Shown here: one piece after another, positions 23,310 through 36,360 of the stretch | How the letters are laid out: each line of letters begins with the position of its first letter | Position numbering within the stretch: the stretch's first letter is position 1 | From: Rheum nobile | Lineage: Eukaryota; Streptophyta; Magnoliopsida; Caryophyllales; Polygonaceae | Direction: 5' to 3' | Assembly (NCBI GenBank): GCA_027886185.1 | Contig: WOAB01000619.1 | Location: 124,001 to 188,000 of the forward strand | Length of the DNA: 64,000 bases | Translations under genes and position numbers: made by a program | The notes under the pieces: model-generated | Databases searched by the model: none | What the model saw: the letters and a program-made list of their open reading frames with translations, nothing else | Told to the model about the DNA's origin: nothing

Positions 23310-23520
23310 TATGAGCGAGAAGATCTTAACACCTCTGAGCGAGAAGCTCCAACCACCTTTTGAGCAAGAAGCTCCGACCAACAAACCCCGAGGGAGAAGC
23401 TCCCACCACACCCAAGTGCGATGCTCCAACCAAACCCTAGTGCAAAGCTCTGACCAAACCTGAGTGCAAAGCTCTGACCAAACCCCGAGCGAGAAGGTCC
23501 CACCACACCCGACCACCCCA
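23310..23520 (+). repeat. Imperfect minisatellite
   Basis: About eight diverged units of roughly 25-30 bp built on GAGCGAGAAGCTCC(A/G)ACCA, with later units changed to GAGTGCAAAGCTCTGACCA. The repeated open frames over it on the minus strand are a by-product of the repeat. Confidence 0.75.
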
Positions 23521-23529
23521 CCACCATTA

Positions 23530-26122
23530 AAAAGAAATTGTTTATGCAAAAATTACCCAATGAATATTATCCATTTTATGCAAGATACAAAAACACAATC
23601 CCTATTCGACAAAAAAAAACACAATCCCTAACTCTAAATCCTTCTAACTACAAAAGAATAATAAAATAATTAAGAATTTGAAGATGCAGCCTCTTCTCAA
23701 TATATTCTTCTATGTTAGCCTATCAAACAAAATATGAGTTTACTGAGCCCTTGTCCTTTTTCCGATTGGTTCAAGCCTAAAATCCAAGCCTCCACCACTT
23801 CTCGGATCCATTGAGTCGTCAGACTCCTTCCGAGCGACCTTTTCCTAGGCCACTTGGTCCACCTTCAGATCTTGTCATGTCGCACTTCGCCGAACCCGGA
23901 GTTGAACCCTGAGTATGCTCCTTTCACTGGACTCTTTCCGTGGATGACCCTTTGACACCCTATCTCTCTAGAGGACACCCGCTCCCAAACAATCCATGAG
24001 CTTCTTGTAAAGCAAGCCAAAAAAATGGAAAAGAAAGGAAAGAAAAATGAATTATATTATTCTTTGGTCAACCCTTCCTTTCCAAATTGGAGCAACATAA
24101 AGGATTTGACAATCCAAAAAAAAATCACTAAAAATAATATAAATTTTTGCTAGGAGGCTAAAATTAATTTCAACTTTTTAGTAAACTAAACATAATCCCA
24201 ACTTTCAATTCATGAATAAAAAATAATATAAATGATTTTTTCGGTTCAAATTCCGACTAATTCGATGACAACATGACACCTAATAAGAGATCTTGTATAA
24301 AAGAGAATCACTTACTACGTCCAATTACGAAGAGAACTAGTACACATCATTGCATTAGCCGAAATTTTAACTGAAAAAATAATTTGTATTATTTTGTTTC
24401 ATGGTTGAATTTTAGGATTATTTTTAGTTAACTTGAAAGTTGAAATTATTTTTAATCTACTAGTGAAATTTGGGATTAGTTTTAGTAATTCTTTGAAACA
24501 AAAATTACTGGAGCCAAATAAAAAAAGGAAAAAAAAGAATAGAAAGAAAAGAAGAAGATGCAAAAGAATGAAAAAAATGTTATGCACTCTGAAAAAGTTT
24601 GAAAGATAAGGATAAATAGAAAAAAAAGATATATTATCAACCTTATGAACAACTAGAAAAAAAATAAAAGATCATGATAATAAAGAAGGGAAATATAATC
24701 AAAGATAAAACACTACTAAATAAAGGGAAGAAATGAAATTAAGATAGATTTGAGCAAATCAAAACTCTATAAAAATAAAATTTGACGGATCTACCAAAAC
24801 CAATTGAGATTCAACCATTTGTTTTATAATAAGATATCACAAGGCTAAACCAATTTGTATTATGCCATAAAGATGCGGGGAAAAATCGCCAATTATGACA
24901 AATACTTTAGCCTTGTGAAATACATTAATCCAAGCTAAAAGAATTAGACTCATGAGAATAGAAATTGAAGGAGACAATCTCTATGTGATTAATGTAAGAT
25001 TAATGTAGTCAAAGGTGCGTGGAAGTGCTCTTGGGATATTGAGATTATTATCTTTGATGTCCCATTTTTGCTTACATCTTTTAAGGAAGTCTAGATCAAC
25101 CATATCTTTCGTGAGACCAACCAAGCGGTAGAGAATATTGCAAATTTATGCGATCTTAACTCATTACAAGATATTTTAAGCAACCAAGAACTTTGGGTTC
25201 TCAGGTGTTGAAATCGGTGTAATTCTTACCTGATCAAAAAAAGGAAAAGAATGAAGAGAACTATGCTGACATGTGGTGGTGAAAAGTCAAAAACATAGGA
25301 ACTGAAATTATTTGAAACCTTCAAACAATTTGCGGATTAGTTTGTTCAAGCTTGGGCGTCAATACTTCTTTACAATTGTGGAGTTGATTAGGGTAAAGAT
25401 TGAGTTGTTCCGGTCGAGGTTGTGTTCGAAGCTCTTCAAGATTCCTTATTTAGGTGGGGGCAACGTCGAGGTTGTCCAATTTGTACTTCCTCGGGATTTG
25501 TCTTGTCTGACTCTTTTCTAGTGGCACTATTCTTCGATAGTGCTTTGTTCACCCTTCTCCATAGCCTGATTCCTTAATTGTTTTGCTGTATTTTTTCTTT
25601 CTTGTTTTCATGTTTGTTTCACATGTCGGTTTGTCTGACTATTGATTTTATCAACCTATTGATTTACCAAGCATAGACATGTCTGATAAATCAAATTCTT
25701 ATCTTATCAACATAAAATAAATATATGATAGGACTTTTTGTTAGTCATTCTAATATGTTTCTTAACCAATTGAAATTTAATACAATTTGTTTGGGCTGAT
25801 ATGTGTTATAAATAATCTCTTAATACATGTCATAATTTTAAAGGTCTTTGTTAATCACTGATTGCTTTACAAAATGTGACGTTAAGAATTTTTTAAGCGT
25901 TTGTTTAAAGATTCTGGTGGAGTGTATAGAAAGATAAATTGAGAGGGTCGTCCCCATCAAATGGTCTCAGGCTCTTTGCAGTACCCGATTTGGACGTGGA
26001 TCAACTCTAGCCAATCAAACTAGCGAAAGACCATTTTTTTCGTTCAAAGGTCTCCTTTGGACATCCTATTGGCGACATGAAAGTGGTTTGAATGAGAGGT
26101 TTTCCCTCAAATGGGTTATGAA
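23530..26122. other. AT-rich spacer; no supported gene
   Basis: No recognisable protein domain on either strand. A more GC-balanced block at about 23700-24000 and a 69-codon plus-strand ORF at 25312-25521 are not identified; the ORF may be a degraded retroelement end. The rest is A/T-rich. Confidence 0.4.
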
Positions 26123-26489
26123 TAGATCTGTCAAAAATCGACCCGATCCGTCCAATTTTGTTAGGGTTGATACGCAATCCGGAATTTAATGGGTCAAGAA
26201 GGACCCGAACCCGACAGACACGGACATAACCTAGACTCAAACTCGATAGACCCGAACCCGAACCCTACCCAACATACCTGTTATTTATTAAATAGTTACT
26301 TAATATTTATTATTTTATCTAATTAATAAAAAACGGGCACTTCTCATCAATTGATATTAGTACCAAACCCGTTATAATCCATTCCAATTAACTCGGAATA
26401 CGGGGAAATTTAACATCACATCAACCCAAACATGATTTAACCAAATTAACCCCAATGTGACCTGAAACCGACTTGGTTGACATAATCTA
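26123..26489. mobile_element. Degenerate MITE related to the one at 27321
   Basis: It begins TAGATCTGTCAAAAATCGACC and ends GGTTGACATAATCTA, imperfect inverted ends of the same type as 27321-27949 (AGAGCTGTCAA). The interior has the same GACCCGAACCCGAC-like composition. No clear target duplication remains, so the borders are approximate. Confidence 0.5.
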
Positions 26490-27320
26490 TCTATATACTA
26501 TACTAAAGTTATAATTATCTCTTATACGTGTCAATCCGTGACCCATATCACGTAGGCAAATCTCAATGTACAATTATAGTTTTACCCTTCCCTAATTTTG
26601 ATATTTACATATTCTATATAAAATAACTTACCTTACTTATATATATACTATCCTCTTGATAGATTATTTATATTTTTACTTTATTAGTTTCTTCTTATTT
26701 ATAAATAAAATTATTTATAAGATATACCTTACCTAATTAGTTATGTTACTTCTTATTTGTAATTAAAATTATTATAATATATACGATTATAAAACAAAAA
26801 CTGAAAACTATGTTAAAATTAGTTATAAATTAATCTATAAAGCAAAAAGAATTAAAATCTACATCTCAACCATGTCAAAGGTACGTTTTTTCAAATTATA
26901 TACTTTAGAATCTAATGTTCTTATAGTTTAAATACATAAATTAATATAATTGATAACATGCAATTTAAAATGTAATTGATAATATATGATTTATGATGCA
27001 AAATTGGTAACATATATTAAGACATTTTAAAATAAAAATGTGATATAATTTGACAATTTTTCTCTTTTATATAATTATTTAATTATTCTTATTACTTAAA
27101 TATAATTTATATGTTTTCTTATTTAGTTATTTGTATGAATTTCCTAATTAATTCTCTTTTTTATACAAATTCGTGTATATACTTTCAATTCTAATCACAC
27201 AAAAACCTTATCATCATATGTTCAAAAGATTAAACTTATAATTTATCATTTTAATTTTCATAACTATTTAATAATATTTTAATTTGGAATTTTATTAACC
27301 AGATCATATCATATGCTAGT

Positions 27321-27949
27321 AGAGCTGTCAAAAAATGACTGAATCCGTTTTACCGACCTGTCCGACCCGCTTTTGGACCCGACCCGACCTGACCAAAATT
27401 TTTGATAACCCGAAGTTACCGAACCCGAATTTACCGAGACCGAACCTGACCAACCCGAACCCGACCCGATTAACGAATAAATGTGGAGTATTAATAAAAT
27501 ATAACATAAAATATATATGATAAATGAAATATAAATAATGATAATATGCTTAATATCCTAAAAAAAATGAACATTGTTGTATTTATATAATTTTTTATAA
27601 TATAGAAATTTATAAATTAATATAATAAAAATTAAAAATTAAAATAAAATATGATTTTGGTCTACTAATATCAATTACATTAAAAAAATTAATAATAATA
27701 TTATTATTTTAATTCATTTCAACTTATTTTGACATATTTAAATTAATTTTTACATATTTAATAATATTTAAATAGTGAATAAAATATTTAAAAAATGACG
27801 ATCTTGACCCGTTGGTTAACCCGAACTGTCCACTGATCTGTAATGACCTGACCGATTTGATCTGTTATCCGAAATAATCCGACCCGTTCTCAACCCAAAC
27901 CCAAAATAACCTAAAAGAACCTGACTGACCGGACCGGATTGACAGCTCT
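27321..27949. mobile_element. MITE with AGAGCTGTCAA termini and 10-bp target duplication
   Basis: The terminal inverted repeat is AGAGCTGTCAA at 27321 and its complement ending at 27949. Both flanks are identical, ATATGCTAGT (27311-27320 and 27950-27959). The ends are rich in CCGACCCG and ACCCGAAC words with an AT-rich centre, and there is no coding capacity. A 9-10-bp duplication points to a Mutator-like origin, but the TIR is short for that group, so the superfamily is uncertain. Confidence 0.75.
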
Positions 27950-28162
27950 ATATGCTAGTCACATTTTATTAACCAGATCATATGCTAGAAACCCTAAACT
28001 CAGTCATCGTGCAGCTCCTCCGTCACCGGTAAGTTTTCCCTTGCTTGAAACATCTGAATCATCGGACTGTTAGAATATGGAAATTTCGCGTGATTCTCAT
28101 ATGGATCAACGTGTTTTCTGCTGATTTTGGTTCTTAATATCTGAATCTGGTTGAAGGTCGGA

Positions 28163-29494
28163 ATGGACATAAAGCTGGTAATTGCTGCGGATAATCTTCC
28201 ATTGCCAGTGATTTTTGCAGCAGAGGTAGCTGGAATTTCTCTATCAACCGATTCGTCTCTGTCGGCTGCTTCTATCCCCATTTTTGTCTTCCCTAATGGG
28301 TAATAATTTGTTCTGAGCATTGATATTTCGCAAAAAATATATATGAAGGAGACAGGTGCATATGGAATTTGGTTGCTGTTATTCTCATGTGTTATACATT
28401 GTGCTGTATGTGCTATAAGCTATCTGAATTTTCATTACTGTCGTTGTACTCATGTAATGGATTTTAAATAATGTCACTGAAATTGCGGCACAAAATTGCA
28501 AGGAACGTTGGTTCTCTTACGCCATATTGGGCGAATTGCTGGTTTGAACCTTTACGAGAGGAAGAACGCATCTGAAACAGGACAGGCAATATTTACATTT
28601 CTAATCTCTTGTTTTCATTAATTGTCTGTTTTTTTCCTTCTCTTTATCAACAGTTAGGACCATATTTTTGGTTTCGGAATGCTCTTTTTTCATCCATGCC
28701 TTCCGTTTGCTAATTTCTTGACATATTTGTTTTTGCGTTTTGCTTCTTTTCAGATCGATATGTGGTTGGATTATTGTCATATATTTTCTTCCGGATCTGA
28801 ATTTGAAAATGGCTGCAGCTATGTGGACAGTTATCTAATGAGCAATACGTTTTTGGTTGGTCATGAGCTGTCAATTGCTGATCTAGCAGTATGGTCAAGT
28901 CTTGCAGGTAATAATTTGATCTTTTCTGCATACGTTTCCATAAGTTTGCAGTTGGTAAATAAAGCTCGTACAATTATATAATGTAATAATCTGTTGATTA
29001 ACTGTTTACACTGTTGATCGTTTATGCTGCTTTATATGTTATATATGCAGAACCAAATTTGTTCCTAACTATGTATTTCAGCAAACATGTCTCTTGAATT
29101 GAACCTTGCAGGGATTGGGCAGAGGTGGGAAAGCTTGAGAAAATCAAAGAAGTACCAAAATCTTGTCCGTTGGTACAACTCTATAAGCTCTGAATATAAT
29201 TCAACACTGACCAAAGTGATGCAAGCATATGTTGGGAAGAAAGGCCTTGGGAAGCCAGCATCAAACAAAGATCAAGACTTACAAATCCAATCAAAGAGTG
29301 CAAACAATCAGTCAAATGAGAGAGGCAAAACGGTGGGTAAGCCAAGCTTTGAGGTTGATCTACCTGATGATGAGGTTGGGAAAGTTTGTTTACGGTTTGC
29401 CCCTGAGCCAAGTGGTTATCTCCACATAGGGCATTCAAAAGCAGCACTCTTGAACAAGTATTTTGCTAAGAGATATAAAGCTAGGCTGATGATA
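28163..29494 (+). pseudogene. Cytosolic glutamyl-tRNA synthetase gene, 5' part only
   Basis: This class I enzyme charges tRNA-Glu in the cytosol. Exons seen: 28163-28299 (MDIKLVIAADN...), about 28487-28585 (LQGTLVLLRHIGRIAG), 28754-28907 (IFSSGSEFENG...FLVGHELSIADLAVWSSLA) and 29112-29494 (GQRWESLRKSKKYQNLVRW...). The first three form the GST-like N-terminal domain. The last reaches RFAPEPSGYLHIGHSKAALLNKYF with the HIGH signature. Splice phases agree at the exon 2-3 and 3-4 joins; exon 2 has a GC donor and no clear AG acceptor. The gene stops where an Athila LTR fragment begins. The catalytic KMSKS part and anticodon-binding domain are absent from the window. Confidence 0.9.
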
Positions 29495-29497
29495 GGG

Positions 29498-30160
29498 GGG
29501 ATAGTCGTCGTACCCTTAATCAAAAGTAAATCCTAAAATCCTCACTAAACAAAGTATAGTAAGTAAGTCAGGGTCGATCCCACAGAGAAGGAAGGAACCA
29601 ATGGTGGTAACATGCAATGTCACAAAGGGGGGTTTATGATTGGTTGGTTGCAAACAAAACAAAGTAGAATGGATCAAATATCAATAGAGAAAAACACTTA
29701 GCCAAGTAATGTCAACATAAGTCATTCAAAGGTTGTTCATAGATTAAATCCTATCTTCCTATTCGGTTATTCCTGTCCCGATCTTATGTAAATTCAGAGG
29801 GAAACCTTCCACAAAGAACCCTTACCAATGAATAACCCTAGTACCACTAAAGGTTCAACCCAAAGGCAGCAATGCATATAAGAATTAACCAGGATACACA
29901 GAACGCTCGCTCAGATGCATTTATCATGTAATCAATTCCCACATAGATATAATCCACAAATGCAGATAACAATCAATGCTTGCTACTTATACTAGAGCGT
30001 TAGCCCAACAGTTCTCTAGTATTAGCAATAAGAATGAAAGCAATAAACCTAGGTGATCAGTCTAGATAAACCAACAAACATTCAAATATGAATTTGCTCA
30101 GAGAAAAGATATAACTCAATAGGATAGATTATGGTTCAACTTCAAACTATAACTCAATAG
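29498..30160 (-). repeat. Athila-type LTR fragment (3' part of an LTR)
   Basis: The minus strand ends ...GATTAAGGGTACGACGACTAT and contains GTGGGATCGACCCTGACTTAC, wording common at the 3' end of plant Athila LTRs. No internal sequence or PBS is attached: on the left it meets the GluRS exon, on the right a Tekay-type LTR. It is therefore a truncated remnant. Confidence 0.6.
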
Positions 30161-30166
30161 GATAAT

Positions 30167-30212
30167 TGACGAGGATTTGGGTAATTTTCCAAATCCTCGT
30201 CAATTATTCGGG
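30167..30212. repeat. 19-bp perfect inverted repeat near the LTR start
   Basis: ATAATTGACGAGGATTTGG is followed after 8 bases (gtaatttt) by its exact complement. It could form a stable hairpin in DNA or RNA and sits near the truncated LTR edge. Exact borders may shift by one or two bases. Confidence 0.75.
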
Positions 30213-30394
30213 ACGCGTTAGGCGAAGTTCGGATTTTCTGTATCATGTTTGATTTCTGTATTATTCCCAGAGCATTGGAAAATACATTCGACGTATTATC
30301 GAGGCTTAGAATATTTGTTTGGGTACAAATATTTAAGATCCGGGGTTTTAAACCCATGCCAAACCTTTTCCCGGGCAAATAGACGCGAAAAGGG

Positions 30395-30980
30395 AGATTC
30401 CGCGACCGCGGAATAATAGCTCCCAGAGGAACTGGGCTTGAATTTTCCGTGACCGCGGCAGAACCCACCGCGACCGCGGAAATGTGCAGAGTGCACAGTC
30501 GGGCATGCGAGCCACGCGTTCGTCGTCGCCGTTGATCTTGTCGGGGCTGGCTCTCCTCCTTGGTTATAAATAGAGGCCGAAATGGAGGGTTTTGAGCACC
30601 CAAATCTGAGATCTCCCCTCTCACTCTCGTTTCCAAAGTCGTCGGAGCTTCGAGCTCTCGCCGGAATTCTTGAGGAGTCGCCGGAGCCCTCGACGGAGGT
30701 GGTGGTGGCCAAGGAGCAGTGCATTGGAGGCGCAAGGTGCCCAGGAGTGGAAGCCGCCGCGAATCGAGCCCTTCCGAGTCGTCGCCGGTGAGTTTTTATC
30801 ATTTTTGGGGTCGTCGGAGTTCTTAGCCGCGATCGCGGCTATGAACTACAGCGACCGCGGCAGTGACAATGTCGGCCGCGTCCGCGGCCGCTGTCACCAG
30901 TGCTCGCGGACATTCGTCCTCGACAACAGCGACCGCGGTAGTGCCCGCCGCAACCGCGGATTGCTTTAGCAATCGCGATC
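30395..30980 (+). repeat. CCGCG-N2-CGCGG palindrome cluster around the TATA box
   Basis: Repeated copies of CCGCGACCGCGG and close variants (CCGCGATCGCGG, CCGCGTCCGCGG, GCGACCGCGG). Several precede the TATA box at 30565 (about 30400-30480) and about seven follow it (about 30826-30980). The arms are 5 bp with a 2-bp spacer. Confidence 0.8.
30565..30572 (+). promoter_or_regulatory. TATA box of the Tekay-type LTR
   Basis: TATAAATA follows a GC-rich zone and precedes a CTCTC-rich leader, the same layout as in the family A and B LTRs. Confidence 0.7.
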
Positions 30981-31348
30981 GTGGCCTTTGGCGATCCGGT
31001 CCTAGTCGGGACTTCCATTCTTTAGATTTCGTTCGTCATTCTTTAGATTCGTATAGTTTATTATTGAATCTAACCTAGGGTTTCGTTATGGGTCGTTCCG
31101 TAGGAATCTGTAATCCGAGTTCTGTTCCCGTTCCGGACCCAGAAACCCGTCTTCGTCAATCGTTCGTCTAGTCTAAGGCAAGTGGCGGTTCGCTCTTGCT
31201 TATCATTCCATATTTCTATTAATTATCAATTGTTTTAATTGTTAATTAAATGGGATGAATATTGTTTTCGTTGGGAACAGTTTTGATAAACGTATTTGAT
31301 ACAGATATTATAATAGGTTGTATATACTGCTAAAAACAACGCTATTAT

Positions 31349-31448
<100 letters not shown>

Positions 31449-32671
31449 TGTTGCCAGGATGGCATTGATGTGGATTTATGTGAACTTGAAATATAGTTAG
31501 AACGAGTATTCGTAGGAACGCTATGTACCTTGTGAGGTCTAGTCGTTTCTTTATAACTTGGTGCTTAGGAGGATTTTGCCCTAACACCCTTTCCCTGGTC
31601 ATGACCGGCCCCTATCCGAATATAGGGGTGGTGCACTAAGCTGGTGCCAACCAATCGGGATTTATTCCCAAGATATCTCTCGTATCGAGATGATATATTT
31701 ATATGATAAAAGCTTATAACATGAATATGCGTTTTGGAATTAAACAAGATAAGTGCGATTATGCACATAATTAATATACCCTCGGGCGAGGAGTACAACG
31801 TGGAAATCGCTCGGACTTCGATTAAAGTAAGTCCTCCTTCCAAATCTGAATTCGCATTACGCGATGAGGTTGGTCATGGACCCAAATGGTCAAGTCTTTT
31901 TAAACGCTTGTGTGAAATTATTATTATGTTCCTAAACATTTGTCATACTTTTCCGTAAGACTCAATCTTTGGGAGTCTTCTCTTCATACGCTTTCCGATA
32001 AGACTCAATCTCTTGGAGTCTTCTCTTTATACGTTCCCGATAAGACTCGATCTTTAGGAGTCTTCTCTTGATCATTCAAACTTTAATCATTCCGTGAAAG
32101 TTCCGGGTTATATATCGTTCCTTCGGTTGTTATTCGAGGGACAATGATAGTAAACGGTTACAATCACTAGGACCATTCTGTTTTCACCCTTGCATAGTCT
32201 TTCATTAGACTAACCAACCGGGTTTTATTCCTTGCATGGTTGGCTGGTGTCATCCGTCCTATACGGCACATCAGTGGTTGGTCCCCGAAGTCCGAAGTAA
32301 CCGTTGAAGAAGAGACTTGCAGTTGCAGATTTCGGTGCCGGTATTTCAAAGTTGTTAAGTATTACTTTAAAGTATTTTTATAACCTAGTCATGTATTAGG
32401 TTTATTCTTGAAGTCTTTCGCTGTGTAATTTAAAGTCTTCCGCTGTAAATTTCACTCTGTTGTAAAAATAGATCTCTCGTTTGATGAGAGATCTTTTAAT
32501 ATAAAAGTATTGAGTTTCATTCAAAAATGTCTTCCGCTGCTTAACCTTCCGTTATTTAATTGTGTTTATTTAAGATTAATTGTTCCGATTAAAGCCTTGG
32601 GTGACTTTGGACGGTAACGTCTGAGGTCACTGGCGTATGGCATTACCGACAATAAGTCGGGGGGTGTTACA

Positions 32672-33360
32672 TAATTTGCATTGATATTGAGGATTGAGTA
32701 ATTTGAATAAACGCATATCACAGTAATTAGTACGGTGTATTGTGTAATATCATTTCAGTTACTAAACTTTTAAAGCCAAGAAATGAAGGCCAAATCCTTA
32801 CAAATGATGTTAGAGCCATTTTATAATGGAAACCAATCAATTTGTCAAATCTATTGCCATACATTTTTGTACATATTATGCCATATTTCCTTTTTATTCA
32901 AATTCGAATCAATTCTGAATATTGTTTACGTTACAGTATAATTTTGCTCTTGAATAAAAGTTTCTAACCCATTCTTAATTTTAACACTATTTACATGCGT
33001 TTATTGAACGAAACTCTGCCATATTTGTTTTTTATTTAAAATTGAATCATTTTTTACAGTTGTGGACGTTACAACATAATTTTGCTCTTGAGTAATTTTT
33101 TTTGAAACCAATCTTAATTCTAATACTATCTACATATGTTTGCTTATTTTAAGATTAAAATTATATGTAGAAGTAACTATTGATGGAATTAACGACATGG
33201 GGTATTGATGGAATTATAAACGGCCATTTGTTTCTTATTTGTGTACGAGTGCTATAATAAATTGTTGGTGCATTGATTGACTTAAAAATCAATAGATAGA
33301 TATAAATATCTGAGTAACTAATTAATAAAAACAAAAAAAATAATGAAAGATAAAATAGTA
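32672..33360. other. AT-rich spacer; no gene seen
   Basis: Contains two diverged copies of a block ending in GCTCTTGAATAAAAGTTTCTAACC- or GCTCTTGAGTAATTTTTTTTGAAACC-like sequence (about 32860-33000 and 33010-33120). No coding sequence is recognised. Confidence 0.45.
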
Positions 33361-33364
33361 AAAG

Positions 33365-33440
33365 TTGTTAAGAAGGGGAATTGAACCCTAGACCACTTGT
33401 GTTATAAGAGTGTCTTTAATCAATGAGCTATATTAGAAGA
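33365..33440 (-). ncRNA. tRNA-like sequence (tRNA pseudogene or SINE head)
   Basis: The minus strand contains TAGCTCATTGATT, similar to an A box, and GGTTCAATTCC, matching the B box consensus, about 35 bases further on. The T-arm GGG-TTCAATT-CCC can pair, but the acceptor and anticodon stems are poor. It is therefore a decayed tRNA or the tRNA-derived head of a SINE rather than a working tRNA gene. Confidence 0.4.
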
Positions 33441-33776
33441 TTTGATTTGTAATGAAAGATAAAAAAAAAGACAATTTCTCATATTTATTGGGCATTAATT
33501 GCACCCTTAGTCTACTTTATATATTTATAGATTTGACCAAACCTCCGACCTTTTATATTCCAGAATAAAAGTTGTTGATATATATATGAATAGACAAAAC
33601 AACGTTACTGAATAACATTGAAACCTATCTAACTTTTTGGCAATAAGATACTTTGATATCTCATATAATGTGTATGTGAAGATGAATAGAAAAATTGCGG
33701 TATAAATACTCCATATTCAATAACATTAAAGTTTATCTAATTACTTGGCTAGAATATTATTCTCTATTAATAATTA

Positions 33777-33807
33777 CTAGAAATCGAAGCCCGTGCTTCG
33801 CACGGGC
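33777..33807 (-). mobile_element. Helitron-like 3' end
   Basis: On the minus strand a hairpin GCCCGTGC-GAA-GCACGGGC (33807-33789) is followed 8 bases later by CTAG and then T. A GC-rich hairpin just before CTRR, with insertion before T, is the Helitron 3' terminus. The element would extend to the right. Its 5' TC end could not be placed and no Rep/helicase is seen. Confidence 0.5.
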
Positions 33808-35649
33808 CTTTTGTGTATATGTAGTGTCGCGGTTTAAATGTGAGTTTGTAATATATGGATTGTTGCTGCATGTTTTATCTTAGACGATATATTGTTTGAT
33901 ATGTATTTAAATGTAATATCTAAGTATTTTAGGTATAAAATGCTATGATTGTACGAAGTCCAAATTTATTTATTTATTTTGGTCAGAAGTTCATTTTAAA
34001 TTTTGAATTAGGTGGTAGTTGTTTTTTGTAGGGATCCGATTTTTTAATTTGAAAATATTTGGAGAATATTTTAGAAATGCATATCTAATTATATGTTATG
34101 CTTGAACTGGAGTATTTGTAAGAAACTTGCTACAACTCTCATTTATTACATGCTCCACTACCCTCCACATATCTAATTTTTTGCCTTTATCTTACAAATT
34201 TATTGCCTTTTACTAATGTTTTTTTTGTTATGCTTCAGTTATTAATATTTATTAATATATCGTTTTAATTTTTTTGTCTGGAATATATATATCGTTTTAT
34301 TAGTCACATGAACTTTACATATTCCTAGACATTAATATCATTTTAATTAAAATATATTAGTCATTACTTCCTATTCTTATTAAATACGGAGTAATAGAAA
34401 TAATTGGTGACTCTGCATATTCTTAAACCTTGTTACATTTGTTATAAAAGTACATTAGTTATTTTATCGGTACATGCTTACTCTTCTTAGCGAAATTATA
34501 ATTAATAACTTCTTCCTTGTACATTTCATATGTGAGAGTGAGTACATGTCTATTATTTTGGCTTTCATCCTTGATTAATTCCTCTAGACCAAGACAAATG
34601 AGGCTAAATTTAGTATATATACACGATGAGTGTAAAATGAATATGTATAAAATAGAACAATAAAAATTATTCTTAACCAAAATAACAACACACTTACCTA
34701 AATCGTTTTAGTATAAAAAAGGAACTAAAAATACAAACCTAATTGAATTTATGCTACCAATAGTTGAAGGATTTACATTGTCCATAAAATAGTTTGCTTT
34801 ATTCGTTACTAACAATCAGTCGTCCTAAATTGATTGTCTTTGTCCTCCTTCTAGTGAAAGCTACTCGTGCATGATGTAAACAATCGATGCCTCAATAATG
34901 CTATTAGATTATCCAATTCTCTGACATCTTCACATAAAATTAAACTATCTCAATCAAAAGACAATTATATTAATAAATTTGAACCGATATATGTAAGTAT
35001 TTAGTGCAGGTGTAAACTAAAAAAGAGATCCAAATACATATAATCAAGGATAGTTTACCGTGAGGTGGATATATACTTGCATCCTCGACAATCGGGAATC
35101 CTCATTCACATCTTTAACGTAACATAATAATTACAAAGTAGCCTATAATTATACTTATGTATTTTATATTGTTTTATAAACCCTATAGTAAAAATCGATC
35201 GGATAAGCTAATATATTATATACTAAGGGTGATAAACTAACACTACATGCAAACTACCTTTGGGCCCATTTTAAGCCTTTGATTTTGTCTTTAAAAATTA
35301 GCATTTAATGACCTAGAATGTTAACTTTTAAATATATATATATATATGCTTCCGGATGAGTAATTTCATCACAACTAACCATGTTTATTGATGCTTTTGC
35401 TTGAATAAGAACATTGCTCTCACAATTAAGGAGTGTTTATAATCAAAGACATAACTTTTTTAGAGGATCTGACAATTCAAGTACGTAGAACATGCATCAA
35501 ATATATAGATCCATATACTTACCTCATTTATATATAAAGTAGGATTGGAATTGTGAAATTGTTGGTTTAATATTGGTATTCTCCATTGATTGTTAGCAAC
35601 AAACATAGATCGAGGCATTTGCAAATAGCCATGACTTGAGAAGTTCTTT

Positions 35650-35652
<3 letters not shown>
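33808..35652. other. AT-rich region, possible Helitron body; no gene seen
   Basis: No coding region is supported on either strand. Simple ATATAT runs occur near 34290 and 35335. It may be the body of the Helitron-like element whose 3' end is at 33777. Confidence 0.4.

Positions 35653-35711
<59 letters not shown>
35653..35711. repeat. (AG)n microsatellite, about 59 bp
   Basis: An uninterrupted AG run following TTTTAT, in AT-rich sequence. Confidence 0.98.
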
Positions 35712-35716
<5 letters not shown>

Positions 35717-36082
35717 AGGAATTTGTATGGATAAGTTTGGACGAAAATTTGATTTAGGATATTAGGAAATAGATATATAATGTCAAGGTGCTATACGATG
35801 TACCTCTTCATCGTGTTGGTGAGTCTGATACGATGATATTGATATAGTTGTTGTTAGTGGAATTTGGAATGGTGAGTGAAATTGGGAGAATGTATATATA
35901 TATATTGGTGAATGGTTTAGGGTTCATACTGTGGATAATAAAAGGCATTGATTTATAAAAATAATAAAGATATAAGTTATTTTTAAAGTTTGGATTCATT
36001 ATTTAGCTATTTCGGAGTATTTTTTGTCATAAGCTATTTCAGGGTATTTATATAAGGCGGGTAAATTTTTGTTGAATGCAAT

Positions 36083-36360
36083 AATTATGATTTGTAACTT
36101 CCGTTTCATTAATTGTTGAAATGACAAACCAAGAAAAATCATATTAGTGATGTAATTGTCCTAAGTTAATGGCCGATACTATACTACGTGTAATTTGGAT
36201 TTTGGAGTTAGCCGTTTAGAAGCTTAAAAGTTCGATAATTAATGTTATGATTTGTAACCTCCATTTCATTAATTGTTGAAATGACAAATTAAGAAAAAAT
36301 ATATTAATGATGTAATTGTCCTAAGTTAAAGGTAGATACTATCTACGTGTAATTTGGATA
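36083..36360 (+). repeat. Tandem duplication with 160-bp period
   Basis: Two copies share ATGATTTGTAAC, CATTTCATTAATTGTTGAAATG-like sequence, GATGTAATTGTCCTAAGTTAA and CTACGTGTAATTTGGAT, offset by 160 bp (first copy from about 36083, second from about 36243). Neither codes for protein. Confidence 0.8.

Noticed and set aside
23295..23560. Two overlapping Trp/Leu-rich minus-strand frames
   Set aside because: They are translations of a minisatellite with a period that keeps frames open.
26487..27319. Possible Helitron starting TCTATATACTATACTAAAG
   Set aside because: The start resembles some Helitron 5' ends, but no hairpin plus CTRR end could be placed with confidence.
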